NCBI GenBank assembly: GCA_002315825.1
Contig: DCIC01000072.1
Coordinates: 1 to 6,078 of the forward strand
Reading direction: 5' to 3'
Length of the DNA stretch: 6,078 nucleotides
Source of the DNA: Bacteroidales bacterium UBA1736
Lineage (GTDB): Bacteria > Bacteroidota > Bacteroidia > Bacteroidales > UBA932
Below, one piece after another: positions 1 to 6,061 of the stretch. Both the position numbers and the translations under genes were made by a program. The first letter of the stretch is position 1. Each line of letters opens with the position of its first letter. The notes below the pieces were generated by a model. It searched no databases. It had not been told where the DNA came from and saw only the letters and a list, made by a program, of their open reading frames with translations.

Positions 1-558
1 TTTGAATACAATTCCGCCACACAGTATCTGCTCAAGATAGCTTTGTCTATGGTCCCCGTCTTTGTTGTGGGAGTATTTTTCAAGGATTATGTGGAGGCGG
101 TTTTCAGTTCGATGACAGTGATCGGAGCGGCTCTTCTGCTTACGGGGTGTCTCCTTTTTCTCTCAGAAAAATTGGAAGGGAAGAGCAGAGAGATTACTTA
201 TGGGAATGCCTTCATTATCGGTATCAGCCAGGCGTTGGCAGTTATCCCCGGATTGTCTCGCTCGGGTGCGACAATTTCCACCGGGCTGCTTTGTGGAGTG
301 CGTAGGGAGGAGGTTGCCCAATTCTCTTTCCTGATGGTGCTTGTCCCTATTCTCGGGGAGGCATTCCTTGATCTTGTCGGCGGGGAGGTGATGACTTCGT
401 CCGTCGGAGTTATGCCTTTGGCTCTCGGTTTTGCCTCAGCGTTCATTTCGGGGCTCTTCGCCTGCCGGGTGATGATTGCGCTGGTGAAGAAAGCCCGGCT
501 CGGATGGTTTGCCCTGTACTGCGCATTGGTCGGTATCAGTGTCTTATTGTTTTTATGA
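1..558 (+). CDS. uppP: Undecaprenyl-diphosphate phosphatase UppP (BacA family), 5' end missing
   Basis: This is an integral membrane enzyme that dephosphorylates undecaprenyl diphosphate to regenerate the lipid carrier for peptidoglycan and other surface glycans. The frame is open from base 1 (FEYNSATQ...), so the gene enters from the left; a TTG at 43 and an ATG at 49 are internal codons, not starts. About 185 C-terminal residues are visible, against roughly 260-280 for the family. The second family signature, PGLSRSGATI, is at bases 247-276 (residues 83-92 of the fragment); its Ser and Arg belong to the catalytic pocket. The first, Glu-rich motif near the N-terminus lies outside the window. 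Several hydrophobic stretches fit transmembrane helices, for example around bases 130-165, 385-465 and 505-555. The TGA stop overlaps the lpxH start (ATGA), which suggests translational coupling. The identification is firm from the signature and the membrane pattern. Confidence 0.95.
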   Translation, partial: FEYNSATQYLLKIALSMVPVFVVGVFFKDYVEAVFSSMTVIGAALLLTGCLLFLSEKLEGKSREITYGNAFIIGISQALAVIPGLSRSGATISTGLLCGVRREEVAQFSFLMVLVPILGEAFLDLVGGEVMTSSVGVMPLALGFASAFISGLFACRVMIALVKKARLGWFALYCALVGISVLLFL

Positions 559-1307
559 GAACCAGAGTATATTTTGTTTCCGATGTTCATCTGGGGCTGG
601 ATGTCAAGAATCCTGCCCTTAGGGAGGCACGCTTTGTGTCTTTCCTTAAAAGTATTCCGGCAGAGGAAACAAAAAGCCTTTATCTTTTGGGAGATATCTG
701 GGACTTCTGGTATGAATATCGTGACGTAGTGCCCAAAGGGTCTTTCCGTGTGTTTACGGCCCTGACGGATTTGATTGACGCCGGGGTGGAGGTTTATTTT
801 TTCCCGGGTAATCACGATACCTGGGCATACAGCTATTTCGAGAGTTTGGGGATAAAGGTGCTGGAGCAGCCCTATGTTACCCAAATATTTGGCTCCACCG
901 TATGTATGGGGCACGGTGACGGACTTGGCCCCGGGATGAGAAGTTACAAACTGATGCGGACCTTGTTCCGCAGCCGTTTGCTGCAGGCTCTTTTTAGTAC
1001 CTTGCATCCTTGGCTGGCGTTCTCTTTTGGGAAAAACTGGTCAAAGAAAAGCCGCCTTGCCAAGAGCGTCAAATATGAATTCAAGGGTGAGAGCGAACCG
1101 CTGTACCGTTTCGCGCAGGGGTATTTGCCTCAGACGCAGATTGATTTCTTTATTTTCGGTCATTATCACACAAAGGTGGACCTCACCCTGGAGAGAGGTT
1201 CGCGTCTTCTGGTCCTTGATGATTGGATGGATGGGAGTGATTTCGTTTATTTGTATTTCGACGGGATTTCCACCTTGTCCGGCCATTCCATAAAAATCGA
1301 GAAATAG
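555..1307 (+). CDS. lpxH: UDP-2,3-diacylglucosamine diphosphatase (LpxH-type metallophosphoesterase)
   Basis: This 250-residue calcineurin-like phosphoesterase is predicted to hydrolyse UDP-2,3-diacylglucosamine to lipid X and UMP, a lipid A step at the inner face of the inner membrane. The metal-binding motifs occur in order: SDVHLG (residues 9-14), GDIWD (46-50), GNHD (85-88), HGDG (120-123) and GHYH (202-205). Between the last two lies a basic, hydrophobic segment (about 128-175), which matches the lipid-binding cap of LpxH. I chose the ATG at 555 over the in-frame ATG at 504 because the core strand and SDVH motif follow at once, as in the family, and because it makes an ATGA overlap with uppP; the earlier start would add 17 residues lying inside uppP. 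The last 61 bp overlap the opposing DUF4294 gene. LpxH in the strict sense is likely; a related Bacteroidota metallophosphoesterase with another substrate cannot be excluded. Confidence 0.88.
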   Translation: MRTRVYFVSDVHLGLDVKNPALREARFVSFLKSIPAEETKSLYLLGDIWDFWYEYRDVVPKGSFRVFTALTDLIDAGVEVYFFPGNHDTWAYSYFESLGIKVLEQPYVTQIFGSTVCMGHGDGLGPGMRSYKLMRTLFRSRLLQALFSTLHPWLAFSFGKNWSKKSRLAKSVKYEFKGESEPLYRFAQGYLPQTQIDFFIFGHYHTKVDLTLERGSRLLVLDDWMDGSDFVYLYFDGISTLSGHSIKIEK

Positions 1308-1903
1308 AGCGCGTCGAATTGCCCCGCCTCCCATTTTCGGATAAGATATTCTGTCATCTTATCCACTCCGTCCGGATCGTAGGGGGTCTTGAGATTCTGT
1401 CCGAACAATTTTCCTACGCCCTGCCAGAAAACAGCGGCGACTCCGCTCTTGTAGGCCTTCACTATGCTGAAAGGCGTCATTCCTGTCTCTCTGTCCACCA
1501 GGCGGATAAGAAGCTGTCCTTGTGATATGGTCAGGTGCCTTGCTATGTCTGAAAAGTCATCCAGGAGCTGGCGCTCAATCTGATTCACATACTTTTCCTT
1601 CTTTATCCTGTTCATCCCCTTGATTCTCTCATTGGCCTCGGTCACAACTCTTCGGGCTACGGAGGTGTATGGATATACCTTGCTGAAATTGTAAACCAGT
1701 TTGTAGTACTTCTTGACGTCGGGGTCTTTTTTGTTCTTGATTCTGGGAAATACGATGGCCGGAGCAAGCTCGTCCACGAAGACGGTGTCTCCCGGGACGT
1801 CCACGTAGTACTGCATATAAATCCTCTCCTGCCAATTTTCTTGAGCGCGGGAAGCAAGACTGCAGAAACAGAGGAGCAAAAATATGAGCGAGATTCTTTT
1901 CAT
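1247..1903 (-). CDS. Secreted DUF4294-family protein
   Basis: This 218-residue protein begins with a clear signal peptide: basic MKR, a hydrophobic core (about residues 4-17) and a likely signal peptidase I site after SRA (residue 20), so it should be exported, probably to the periplasm. There is no lipobox at the cleavage site. A GDT element (38-40) is followed by a conserved-looking aromatic and basic block, YYKLVYNFSKVYPY (66-79), then a long charged, probably helical C-terminal region. This pattern matches DUF4294, a Bacteroidota family of unknown function, as I remember it. The ATG at 1903 is preferred to the GTG at 1912, which only adds three residues before a perfect signal peptide. 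The gene is convergent with lpxH and overlaps it by 61 bp, and is divergent from the ribosomal cluster. No function can be assigned from the sequence. Confidence 0.85.
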   Translation of the reverse strand: MKRISLIFLLLCFCSLASRAQENWQERIYMQYYVDVPGDTVFVDELAPAIVFPRIKNKKDPDVKKYYKLVYNFSKVYPYTSVARRVVTEANERIKGMNRIKKEKYVNQIERQLLDDFSDIARHLTISQGQLLIRLVDRETGMTPFSIVKAYKSGVAAVFWQGVGKLFGQNLKTPYDPDGVDKMTEYLIRKWEAGQFDALYFSIFMEWPDKVEIPSKYK

Positions 1904-2078
1904 TCCGCCCACAAAAATAGCAAAAAATGTGCAAAAGGGGAGGGGCGTTTTTCGCTGTTTTCTTCCGTGTCGAAAACTTCGCGGAATATTTTTTAACCTT
2001 CTTCGTAAAAGGCTGATATTTTGATTTTTGACTATACAGTTTTGCGGTCGAAAATGATGAAAAAAATATGAAAAAGTA
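1904..2078. other. AT-rich divergent intergenic region upstream of the ribosomal promoter
   Basis: No gene of convincing coding character, tRNA or large repeat is visible here. It contains poly-A and poly-T tracts, and the A-rich stretch at 2051-2075 lies directly upstream of the ribosomal promoter, where it could act like an UP element. Only short inverted repeats occur, such as CGAA-AAC-TTCG near 1973, too small to call a terminator. The promoter of the DUF4294 gene should lie here but I could not find a well-spaced pair of elements on the minus strand. Confidence 0.5.
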
Positions 2079-2108
2079 TTTGAGATTGAGAAATTTTTAC
2101 TAAATTTG
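2079..2108 (+). promoter_or_regulatory. Bacteroidota-type promoter for the rplP ribosomal operon
   Basis: TTTG at 2079-2082 (-33 element) and TAAATTTG at 2101-2108 (perfect match to TAnnTTTG, -7 element) are separated by 18 bp, which fits the primary sigma factor promoters described in Bacteroides and Flavobacterium. A-rich DNA just upstream would favour strong activity. Transcription would start near 2114, giving a leader of about 80 nt before rplP. The start point is inferred, not seen. Confidence 0.75.
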
Positions 2109-2123
2109 CAGTCCCAAAAATTG

Positions 2124-2162
2124 CCGTTTTGTGGCTAATATCGTTGATATTCAACGGGTTAG
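2124..2162 (+). promoter_or_regulatory. Leader RNA element with two mutually exclusive foldings
   Basis: In fold A, AATATC (2137-2142) pairs with GATATT (2146-2151), enclosed by CCGTT (2124-2128) with AACGG (2153-2157). In fold B, CGTTGA (2142-2147) pairs with TCAACG (2151-2156), extended by CTAA (2135-2138) with TTAG (2159-2162). The two folds share bases and cannot coexist. The element sits between the predicted transcription start and rplP, where autoregulatory sites of ribosomal operons usually lie. The complementarity is seen directly; a regulatory role is inference, and no folding energies were computed. Confidence 0.4.
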
Positions 2163-2196
2163 AGATTTTGAATAATTATTTTTAAAGTAATACGAA

Positions 2197-2616
2197 ATGT
2201 TACAACCTAAGAAAACAAAATTTAGAAGGGAACAGAAAAACCGTATGAAAGGAATGTCCCAGAGGGGCAACCAGCTTGCATTCGGTTCTTTCGGTCTTAA
2301 GACCCTTGAAAATTGTTGGCTTACAGCACAGCAGATTGAAGCTGCCCGTCAGGCTATTTCACGTTATATGAACCGTGAAGGTCAGATCTGGATCAGAGTC
2401 TTCCCTGTCAAGCCTGTTACCAAGAAGCCTCTTTCAACCCGTATGGGTAAGGGTAAAGGTGATCCTTACGGATTCGTTGCCCCCATCACTCCCGGCCGCA
2501 TTCTTTTTGAGGCAGAAGGAGTATCTCTTGCAATTGCAAAAGAGGCTATGCGTCTAGCTGCACACAAACTTCCTGTTGATACAAAGTTTGTTGTTCGTAG
2601 AGATTATGTTGAATAA
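2197..2616 (+). CDS. rplP: 50S ribosomal protein L16
   Basis: L16 binds 23S rRNA near the central protuberance and helps position tRNA in the A and P sites. The 139-residue product has the normal family length and its landmarks: the start [18 protein letters not shown], the segment [26 protein letters not shown], and the conserved basic loop RMGKGKG that points to the peptidyl transferase centre. It is the first gene of the ribosomal run and follows an approximately 80-nt leader. In most bacteria rpsC lies directly upstream; here it does not. There is no Shine-Dalgarno, only AT-rich sequence before the ATG. Confidence 0.98.
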   Translation: MLQPKKTKFRREQKNRMKGMSQRGNQLAFGSFGLKTLENCWLTAQQIEAARQAISRYMNREGQIWIRVFPVKPVTKKPLSTRMGKGKGDPYGFVAPITPGRILFEAEGVSLAIAKEAMRLAAHKLPVDTKFVVRRDYVE

Positions 2617-2624
2617 AATTTAAT

Positions 2625-2628
2625 GGAG
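2625..2628 (+). promoter_or_regulatory. Shine-Dalgarno deciding the rpmC start
   Basis: GGAG ends six bases before the ATG at 2635. It lies inside the codons that an alternative ATG at 2623 would use, and so supports the later start. Confidence 0.6.
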
Positions 2629-2634
2629 AACGAA

Positions 2635-2832
2635 ATGAAAGTATCAGAAGTACGCGAGATGTCTGTAGCAGATCTCCGCGACCGTATTGAGGTTGAGAAG
2701 GCAAATCTCGATTCTATGAAGATCAACCATGCTATCTCTCCATTAGAGGATACGTCAAAGTTTAAGAAAACCAGACAGGATATCGCTCGCATGATCACTA
2801 TCCTTGCTGAGAAAGAAAAAGAACAGAACTAA
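2635..2832 (+). CDS. rpmC: 50S ribosomal protein L29
   Basis: L29 is a small helical-hairpin protein at the polypeptide exit tunnel, where with L23 it borders the docking site of nascent-chain factors. The 65-residue form starting [10 protein letters not shown] is chosen over an in-frame ATG at 2623 (adding MENE) because Bacteroidales L29 proteins begin with this MK(I/V)xE(I/V) segment and because GGAG is well placed for the later ATG. Typical features are the N-terminal helix with the [12 protein letters not shown] pattern, the turn with [10 protein letters not shown], and the second helix with [10 protein letters not shown]. The C-terminus is lysine- and glutamate-rich. It sits 18 nt after rplP and 11 nt before rpsQ. 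Confidence 0.95.
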   Translation: MKVSEVREMSVADLRDRIEVEKANLDSMKINHAISPLEDTSKFKKTRQDIARMITILAEKEKEQN

Positions 2833-2843
2833 ATCGATGTCTT

Positions 2844-3098
2844 ATGGAAAGAAATCTTCGTAAGGAAAGAGTAGGATTGGTGGTCAGCAGCAAGATGGAC
2901 AAAACCATCATAGTTGCCGTTGAAGTTAAAGAGAAACATCCTTTGTACGGTAAATTCGTAAAAAAGACCACAAAGTTCGTTGCACAGGACGAAAAGAATG
3001 AGTGCGGTGAGGGTGATACCGTCCGCATTATGGAAACCCGCCCTATGAGCAAGACAAAGAACTGGAGACTAGTAGAAATCGTAGAAAAAGCAAAATAG
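2844..3098 (+). CDS. rpsQ: 30S ribosomal protein S17
   Basis: S17 is an OB-fold primary binder of the 5' domain of 16S rRNA and is needed early in 30S assembly. The 84-residue product has the usual length and the family core: [19 protein letters not shown], the [11 protein letters not shown] strand region, and the signature [16 protein letters not shown] followed by [11 protein letters not shown]. It starts 11 nt after rpmC without a recognisable Shine-Dalgarno and ends 3 nt before rplN, so translation of the two is probably linked. Confidence 0.98.
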   Translation: MERNLRKERVGLVVSSKMDKTIIVAVEVKEKHPLYGKFVKKTTKFVAQDEKNECGEGDTVRIMETRPMSKTKNWRLVEIVEKAK

Positions 3099-3101
3099 CA
3101 T

Positions 3102-3467
3102 ATGATACAGCAGGAAACACGTTTACAGGTTGCCGACAACAGCGGTGCAAAGGAAGTTCTTTGTATCCGTGTGCTTGGCGGTACACACCATCGTTACGCT
3201 ACTGTAGGCGACACAATCGTTGTCTCAGTTAAGAGTGCTATACCTGGTGGCGACGCCAAGAAGGGAACAGTATCAAAGGCCGTAGTGGTACGCACCAAGA
3301 AAGAAATCCGCAGAGTGGATGGTTCATACATCCGCTTCGATGATAATGCTTGTGTTCTTCTGAACAATGCAGGAGAGCTCAGGGGCACACGTATCTTTGG
3401 CCCTGTTGCCAGAGAGCTTCGTGAGAATTATATGAAGATCGTTTCATTGGCACCGGAGGTCCTTTAA
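3102..3467 (+). CDS. rplN: 50S ribosomal protein L14
   Basis: L14 lies at the subunit interface of the 50S, contacts 16S rRNA helix 14 in bridge B8, and in other bacteria is the docking site of the silencing factor RsfS. The 121-residue product matches the family length of about 122. It shows the opening [18 protein letters not shown], the central [16 protein letters not shown], the [11 protein letters not shown] segment, [11 protein letters not shown] and the conserved end [13 protein letters not shown] followed by [10 protein letters not shown]. It is nearly contiguous with rpsQ (3 nt gap) and is followed by rplX after 12 nt. Nothing is atypical. Confidence 0.99.
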   Translation: MIQQETRLQVADNSGAKEVLCIRVLGGTHHRYATVGDTIVVSVKSAIPGGDAKKGTVSKAVVVRTKKEIRRVDGSYIRFDDNACVLLNNAGELRGTRIFGPVARELRENYMKIVSLAPEVL

Positions 3468-3479
3468 TAATTTAAGATT

Positions 3480-3797
3480 ATGAAGAAATTACATATTAAA
3501 AAAGGTGATACCGTGTATGTAAATGCCGGAAACGATAAAGGAAAGACCGGAAAGGTCCTTTCTGTGGATCCTTCAAAGGACCGCGCTATCGTTGAGGGTA
3601 TCAATGTTGTCAGCAAGCATACAAAACCTAACACAAAGCAGCCTCAGGGTGGTATCGTTAAGCAGGAGGCCGGTATTCACATTTCCAATCTTCAGCTTCT
3701 CGACCCTCAGACCAACAAGCCTGTAAGAGTTGGCTACAAGGTTGAAGATGGCAAGAAGATCCGTTACTCTAAAAAATCTGGGGAGGAGATCAAATAA
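3480..3797 (+). CDS. rplX: 50S ribosomal protein L24
   Basis: L24 binds the 5' region of 23S rRNA, initiates 50S assembly and lines the tunnel exit. The 105-residue product carries the N-terminal KOW motif ([20 protein letters not shown], about residues 7-26), then the [13 protein letters not shown] segment and [17 protein letters not shown], all diagnostic. The C-terminus SKKSGEEIK is the same as I remember for Bacteroides L24. The gene lies 12 nt after rplN and 2 nt before rplE. A GGAGG at 3782-3786, inside its last codons, is 13 nt before the rplE ATG and may help initiate L5, although the coding need for SGEE explains it too. Confidence 0.98.
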   Translation: MKKLHIKKGDTVYVNAGNDKGKTGKVLSVDPSKDRAIVEGINVVSKHTKPNTKQPQGGIVKQEAGIHISNLQLLDPQTNKPVRVGYKVEDGKKIRYSKKSGEEIK

Positions 3798-3799
3798 TT

Positions 3800-4402
3800 A
3801 TGGCAGCAAAGAAAGAAAAGACTGTAGCAGTACAGCAGACAGTATCTGCAGGTTATGTACCTACGCTCAAGAAGACATACAAGGAGCAGATTGTTCCCGC
3901 ATTGACCAAGCAGTTCTCATACTCGACAGTAATGCAGGTCCCCAAGCTCGTCAAGATTACCATCAATGAGGGTGTCGGCGATGCAACAGCGGACAAGAAG
4001 ATTGTTGAGGAGGCAGCTACCGAGCTTTCAGCCATCGCTGGTCAGAAGGCTGTCATCACTACTTCAAGGAAAGATATCTCCAACTTCAAACTCCGTAAGG
4101 GTATGCCCATCGGAGCGAAGGTTACTCTTCGTGACGTTAAGATGTATGAGTTCCTCGAGAGACTTATCAGAGTCACCCTTCCCCGTATCCGTGACTTCAA
4201 CGGTATAGCTGAGAAGATGGACGGACAGGGTAACTACACCCTCGGACTCAAGGAGCAGATTATCTTCCCTGAGATTGATATTGACAAGAATCCTAGAATT
4301 CACGGCTTGGAGATCACATTTGTGACTACCGCAAAGACTGACGAAGAGGCTTACGCCCTTCTTAAGGAATTCGGCTTGCCTTTCAAGAAACATAATAAAT
4401 AA
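3800..4402 (+). CDS. rplE: 50S ribosomal protein L5 with N-terminal extension
   Basis: L5 binds 5S rRNA and, with L18, builds the central protuberance; it contacts S13 and P-site tRNA. The conserved core is complete: [38 protein letters not shown]-like [50 protein letters not shown] and the C-terminal LKEFGLPFK. The length of 200 exceeds the usual 179-185 because about 15-18 extra residues ([18 protein letters not shown]) precede the normal start of the domain. No ATG, GTG or TTG near the expected core start offers a shorter alternative, so the extension looks real. In E. coli the S8 repressor site lies around the start of this gene; I could not recognise such a structure here. Confidence 0.98.
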   Translation: MAAKKEKTVAVQQTVSAGYVPTLKKTYKEQIVPALTKQFSYSTVMQVPKLVKITINEGVGDATADKKIVEEAATELSAIAGQKAVITTSRKDISNFKLRKGMPIGAKVTLRDVKMYEFLERLIRVTLPRIRDFNGIAEKMDGQGNYTLGLKEQIIFPEIDIDKNPRIHGLEITFVTTAKTDEEAYALLKEFGLPFKKHNK

Positions 4403-4408
4403 GAGACT

Positions 4409-4678
4409 ATGGCAAAAGAATCAATGAAAGCCCGCGAAGTAAAGCGCGCGAAACTCGTTGCTAAATACGCCGAGAAGAGAAAGGCACTCAAAGAAGCCGG
4501 TGACTGGGCAGCTCTTGACAAGTTACCCAAGAATGCTTCACCTGTACGCCTCCACAACCGTTGTTCACTCACCGGACGTCCTAAGGGATATATGCGTGAA
4601 TTCGGCTTGAGCCGTATCCAGTTCCGTGAGATGGCATCCAACGGCCTTATCCCGGGTGTAAAGAAAGCAAGTTGGTAA
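4409..4678 (+). CDS. rpsN: 30S ribosomal protein S14, zinc-free (C-) type
   Basis: S14 binds the 3' major (head) domain of 16S rRNA. The 89-residue product carries the S14 signature [20 protein letters not shown] and the C-terminal [18 protein letters not shown]. It lacks the paired CxxC motifs of the short zinc-binding type: only one cysteine is present. It is therefore the C- form, although 89 residues is shorter than the roughly 101-residue E. coli protein; this length is normal for Bacteroidota. It begins 6 nt after rplE and ends 21 nt before rpsH. A basic N-terminal helix (residues 5-30) precedes the rRNA-binding part. Confidence 0.98.
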   Translation: MAKESMKAREVKRAKLVAKYAEKRKALKEAGDWAALDKLPKNASPVRLHNRCSLTGRPKGYMREFGLSRIQFREMASNGLIPGVKKASW

Positions 4679-4699
4679 AAAATTAAAAAGAATAACAAT

Positions 4700-5095
4700 A
4701 TGACAGATCCAATTGCAGATTTCCTCACCAGGATACGTAATGGTTATCTTGCAGGTAACAAGATAGTGGAATGCCCTTCTTCAAAAATGAAGGTTGCCAT
4801 CACCAAGATCCTTTGTGAGAAAGGTTATATCCTCAGCTACAAGGTGGTTGAAGGACAGCCTCAGGACACAATCAAAATCGCCCTCAAGTATCATCCCCAG
4901 ACCAAGGTTGCAGCTATCAAGAAGATTGAGCGCATCTCAACTCCCGGTTTGAGACAGTACACAGATGTAAAGGAAATGCCCCGCGTTCTCAACGGACTCG
5001 GTATCGCTATCCTCTCCACATCAAAGGGTATCATCACTGACAAAGAGGCAAAAGATCTCAATGTCGGCGGTGAGGTAATATGTTATGTATATTAA
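4700..5095 (+). CDS. rpsH: 30S ribosomal protein S8
   Basis: S8 is a primary 16S rRNA binder of the central domain (helix 21 region), and in E. coli it also represses the spc operon. The 131-residue product has the family length, the start MTDPIADFLTRIRNG, the KVAITKILCEKGYI helix, RISTPGLRQYTDVKEMPRVLNGLG and the signature STSKGIITDKEA, ending GGEVICYVY. It follows rpsN after a 21-nt A-rich spacer without a Shine-Dalgarno, the longest gap in the operon. Whether S8 regulates this operon cannot be told from the sequence. Confidence 0.99.
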   Translation: MTDPIADFLTRIRNGYLAGNKIVECPSSKMKVAITKILCEKGYILSYKVVEGQPQDTIKIALKYHPQTKVAAIKKIERISTPGLRQYTDVKEMPRVLNGLGIAILSTSKGIITDKEAKDLNVGGEVICYVY

Positions 5096-5112
5096 TCTAA
5101 AACAGAGAATAA

Positions 5113-5673
5113 ATGTCACGAATTGGTAAATTACCTGTAAACCTTCCGGCCGGAGTCAAAGCAGAGCTACTCAGCGGCAACGTTGTGAAGGTTAAAGGCC
5201 CCAAGGGTGAGATGAGTCAGAAAGTTGATTCTGACATTACAGTCACTCTCGAGGACAATCAGATTAAGTTCACCCGTCCTACAGACCAGCCTCGCCATCG
5301 TTCAATGCACGGTCTCTATCGCGCACTTGTAAACAATATGGTAGTGGGTGTTTCTGAGGGATTTGAGATCAAGCAGGAGTTTGTCGGTGTCGGCTACCGT
5401 GTTGAGGCACAGGGCCAGATGCTCAACTTCTCTCTTGGTTACTCTCACAGCATCAGCCTTCAGCTCCCCGCTGAGGTACAGGCTGAGACTCCTCAGGTCA
5501 AGAAGGGTGAGAATCCGCTTCTGGTCATCAGAAGTTGCGACAAGCAGCTTTTGGGACAGGTTGCGGCTAAGATCCGTTCATTCCGTAAGCCTGAACCTTA
5601 TAAGGGCAAGGGTATTAAGTATGTTGGTGAGCAGCTTCGTCGCAAGGCAGGTAAGACTGCAGCCGCTAAATAA
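5113..5673 (+). CDS. rplF: 50S ribosomal protein L6
   Basis: L6 is a two-domain protein near the sarcin-ricin loop and the factor-binding site of the 50S. The 186-residue product begins MSRIGKLPVNLPAGV and contains KVKGPKGEMSQ (first domain), HGLYRALVNNMVVGVSEGF at the domain junction, VGVGYRVEAQG in the second domain, and the diagnostic C-terminus IRSFRKPEPYKGKGIKYVGE followed by RRKAGKTAAAK. It is slightly longer than the E. coli form (177), as is common in Bacteroidota. It starts 17 nt after rpsH with no clear Shine-Dalgarno. Confidence 0.99.
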   Translation: MSRIGKLPVNLPAGVKAELLSGNVVKVKGPKGEMSQKVDSDITVTLEDNQIKFTRPTDQPRHRSMHGLYRALVNNMVVGVSEGFEIKQEFVGVGYRVEAQGQMLNFSLGYSHSISLQLPAEVQAETPQVKKGENPLLVIRSCDKQLLGQVAAKIRSFRKPEPYKGKGIKYVGEQLRRKAGKTAAAK

Positions 5674-5674
5674 T

Positions 5675-5680
5675 AGGAGG
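5675..5680 (+). promoter_or_regulatory. Strong Shine-Dalgarno before rplR
   Basis: A full AGGAGG sits 8 nt before the rplR ATG, immediately after the rplF stop codon. It is the only perfect, well-spaced Shine-Dalgarno among the ribosomal genes in this window; most of the others start after A-rich or unremarkable spacers. Confidence 0.8.
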
Positions 5681-5688
5681 ATTGAGTT

Positions 5689-6051
5689 ATGGCATTGAAT
5701 AGAATTGAAAGACGAAGAAGAATTCATTACCGTATACGCAAACACGTTAGTGGCACTGCTGAGAAACCGAGAATGGTTGTTTTCAGAAGCAACAAACAGA
5801 TTTACGTTCAGGTTATTGACGACGAGCAGGGCAAGACACTTGCCGCTGCTGCATCCAACGACAAGCTCCTTGCTGCAGAGTGCAAGGGCAAGAGTGGAAT
5901 CGAGGCTGCTGCTATAGTTGGAAAAGCTATCGCAGAGCGCGCCCAGCAGAAAGGTATAACCACTATCGCATTTGACCGTGGCGGTTATCTTTTCCATGGT
6001 AGAGTTAAAAGTTTGGCCGATGCTGCCCGTGAAGGTGGCCTCATATTCTAA
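5689..6051 (+). CDS. rplR: 50S ribosomal protein L18
   Basis: L18 binds 5S rRNA together with L5 and attaches it to the central protuberance. The 120-residue product has a very basic N-terminus ([18 protein letters not shown]), then [23 protein letters not shown], the helical middle with KTLAAAAS and [14 protein letters not shown], and the conserved end [23 protein letters not shown]. The middle (about residues 57-72) is a few residues longer than in the Bacteroides and E. coli proteins I recall. It starts 15 nt after rplF behind a strong Shine-Dalgarno and ends 10 nt before rpsE. Confidence 0.98.
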   Translation: MALNRIERRRRIHYRIRKHVSGTAEKPRMVVFRSNKQIYVQVIDDEQGKTLAAAASNDKLLAAECKGKSGIEAAAIVGKAIAERAQQKGITTIAFDRGGYLFHGRVKSLADAAREGGLIF

Positions 6052-6061
6052 TTGAAAGACT

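Noticed and set aside
504..554. Upstream in-frame ATG that would lengthen LpxH by 17 residues
   Set aside because: The extra residues are encoded within uppP and do not resemble the family, whose members begin a few residues before SDVH; the ATGA start at 555 fits better.
198..1007. Long open frame (269 codons) on the minus strand, antisense to uppP and lpxH
   Set aside because: It lies opposite two genes with unmistakable family motifs, and its translation shows no domain, signal peptide or membrane pattern; it is a shadow frame.
1912..1935. Possible minus-strand promoter for the DUF4294 gene: TATTTTTG (complement of 1912-1919) with TTTG at the complement of 1932-1935
   Set aside because: The -7 match is perfect, but the spacing to the TTTG is only about 12 bp and transcription would start within a few bases of the ATG at 1903, leaving almost no leader.
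1960..2013. Short inverted repeats (CGAA/TTCG; CCTT/AAGG) that might form a terminator
   Set aside because: Stems are only 4 bp, with no extended GC stem followed by a T run; no converging transcript is expected to end here.
2020..2044. Second plus-strand promoter candidate (TTTG at 2020-2023, CAGTTTTG at 2037-2044)
   Set aside because: The -7 element lacks the initial T and the spacer is about 13 bp, much poorer than the pair at 2079-2108.
4351..4728. Minus-strand open frame of 125 codons with a hydrophobic start, opposite rpsN
   Set aside because: It covers the rplE end, all of rpsN and the rpsH start in antisense; the hydrophobic part is the complement of A-rich spacer and basic codons.
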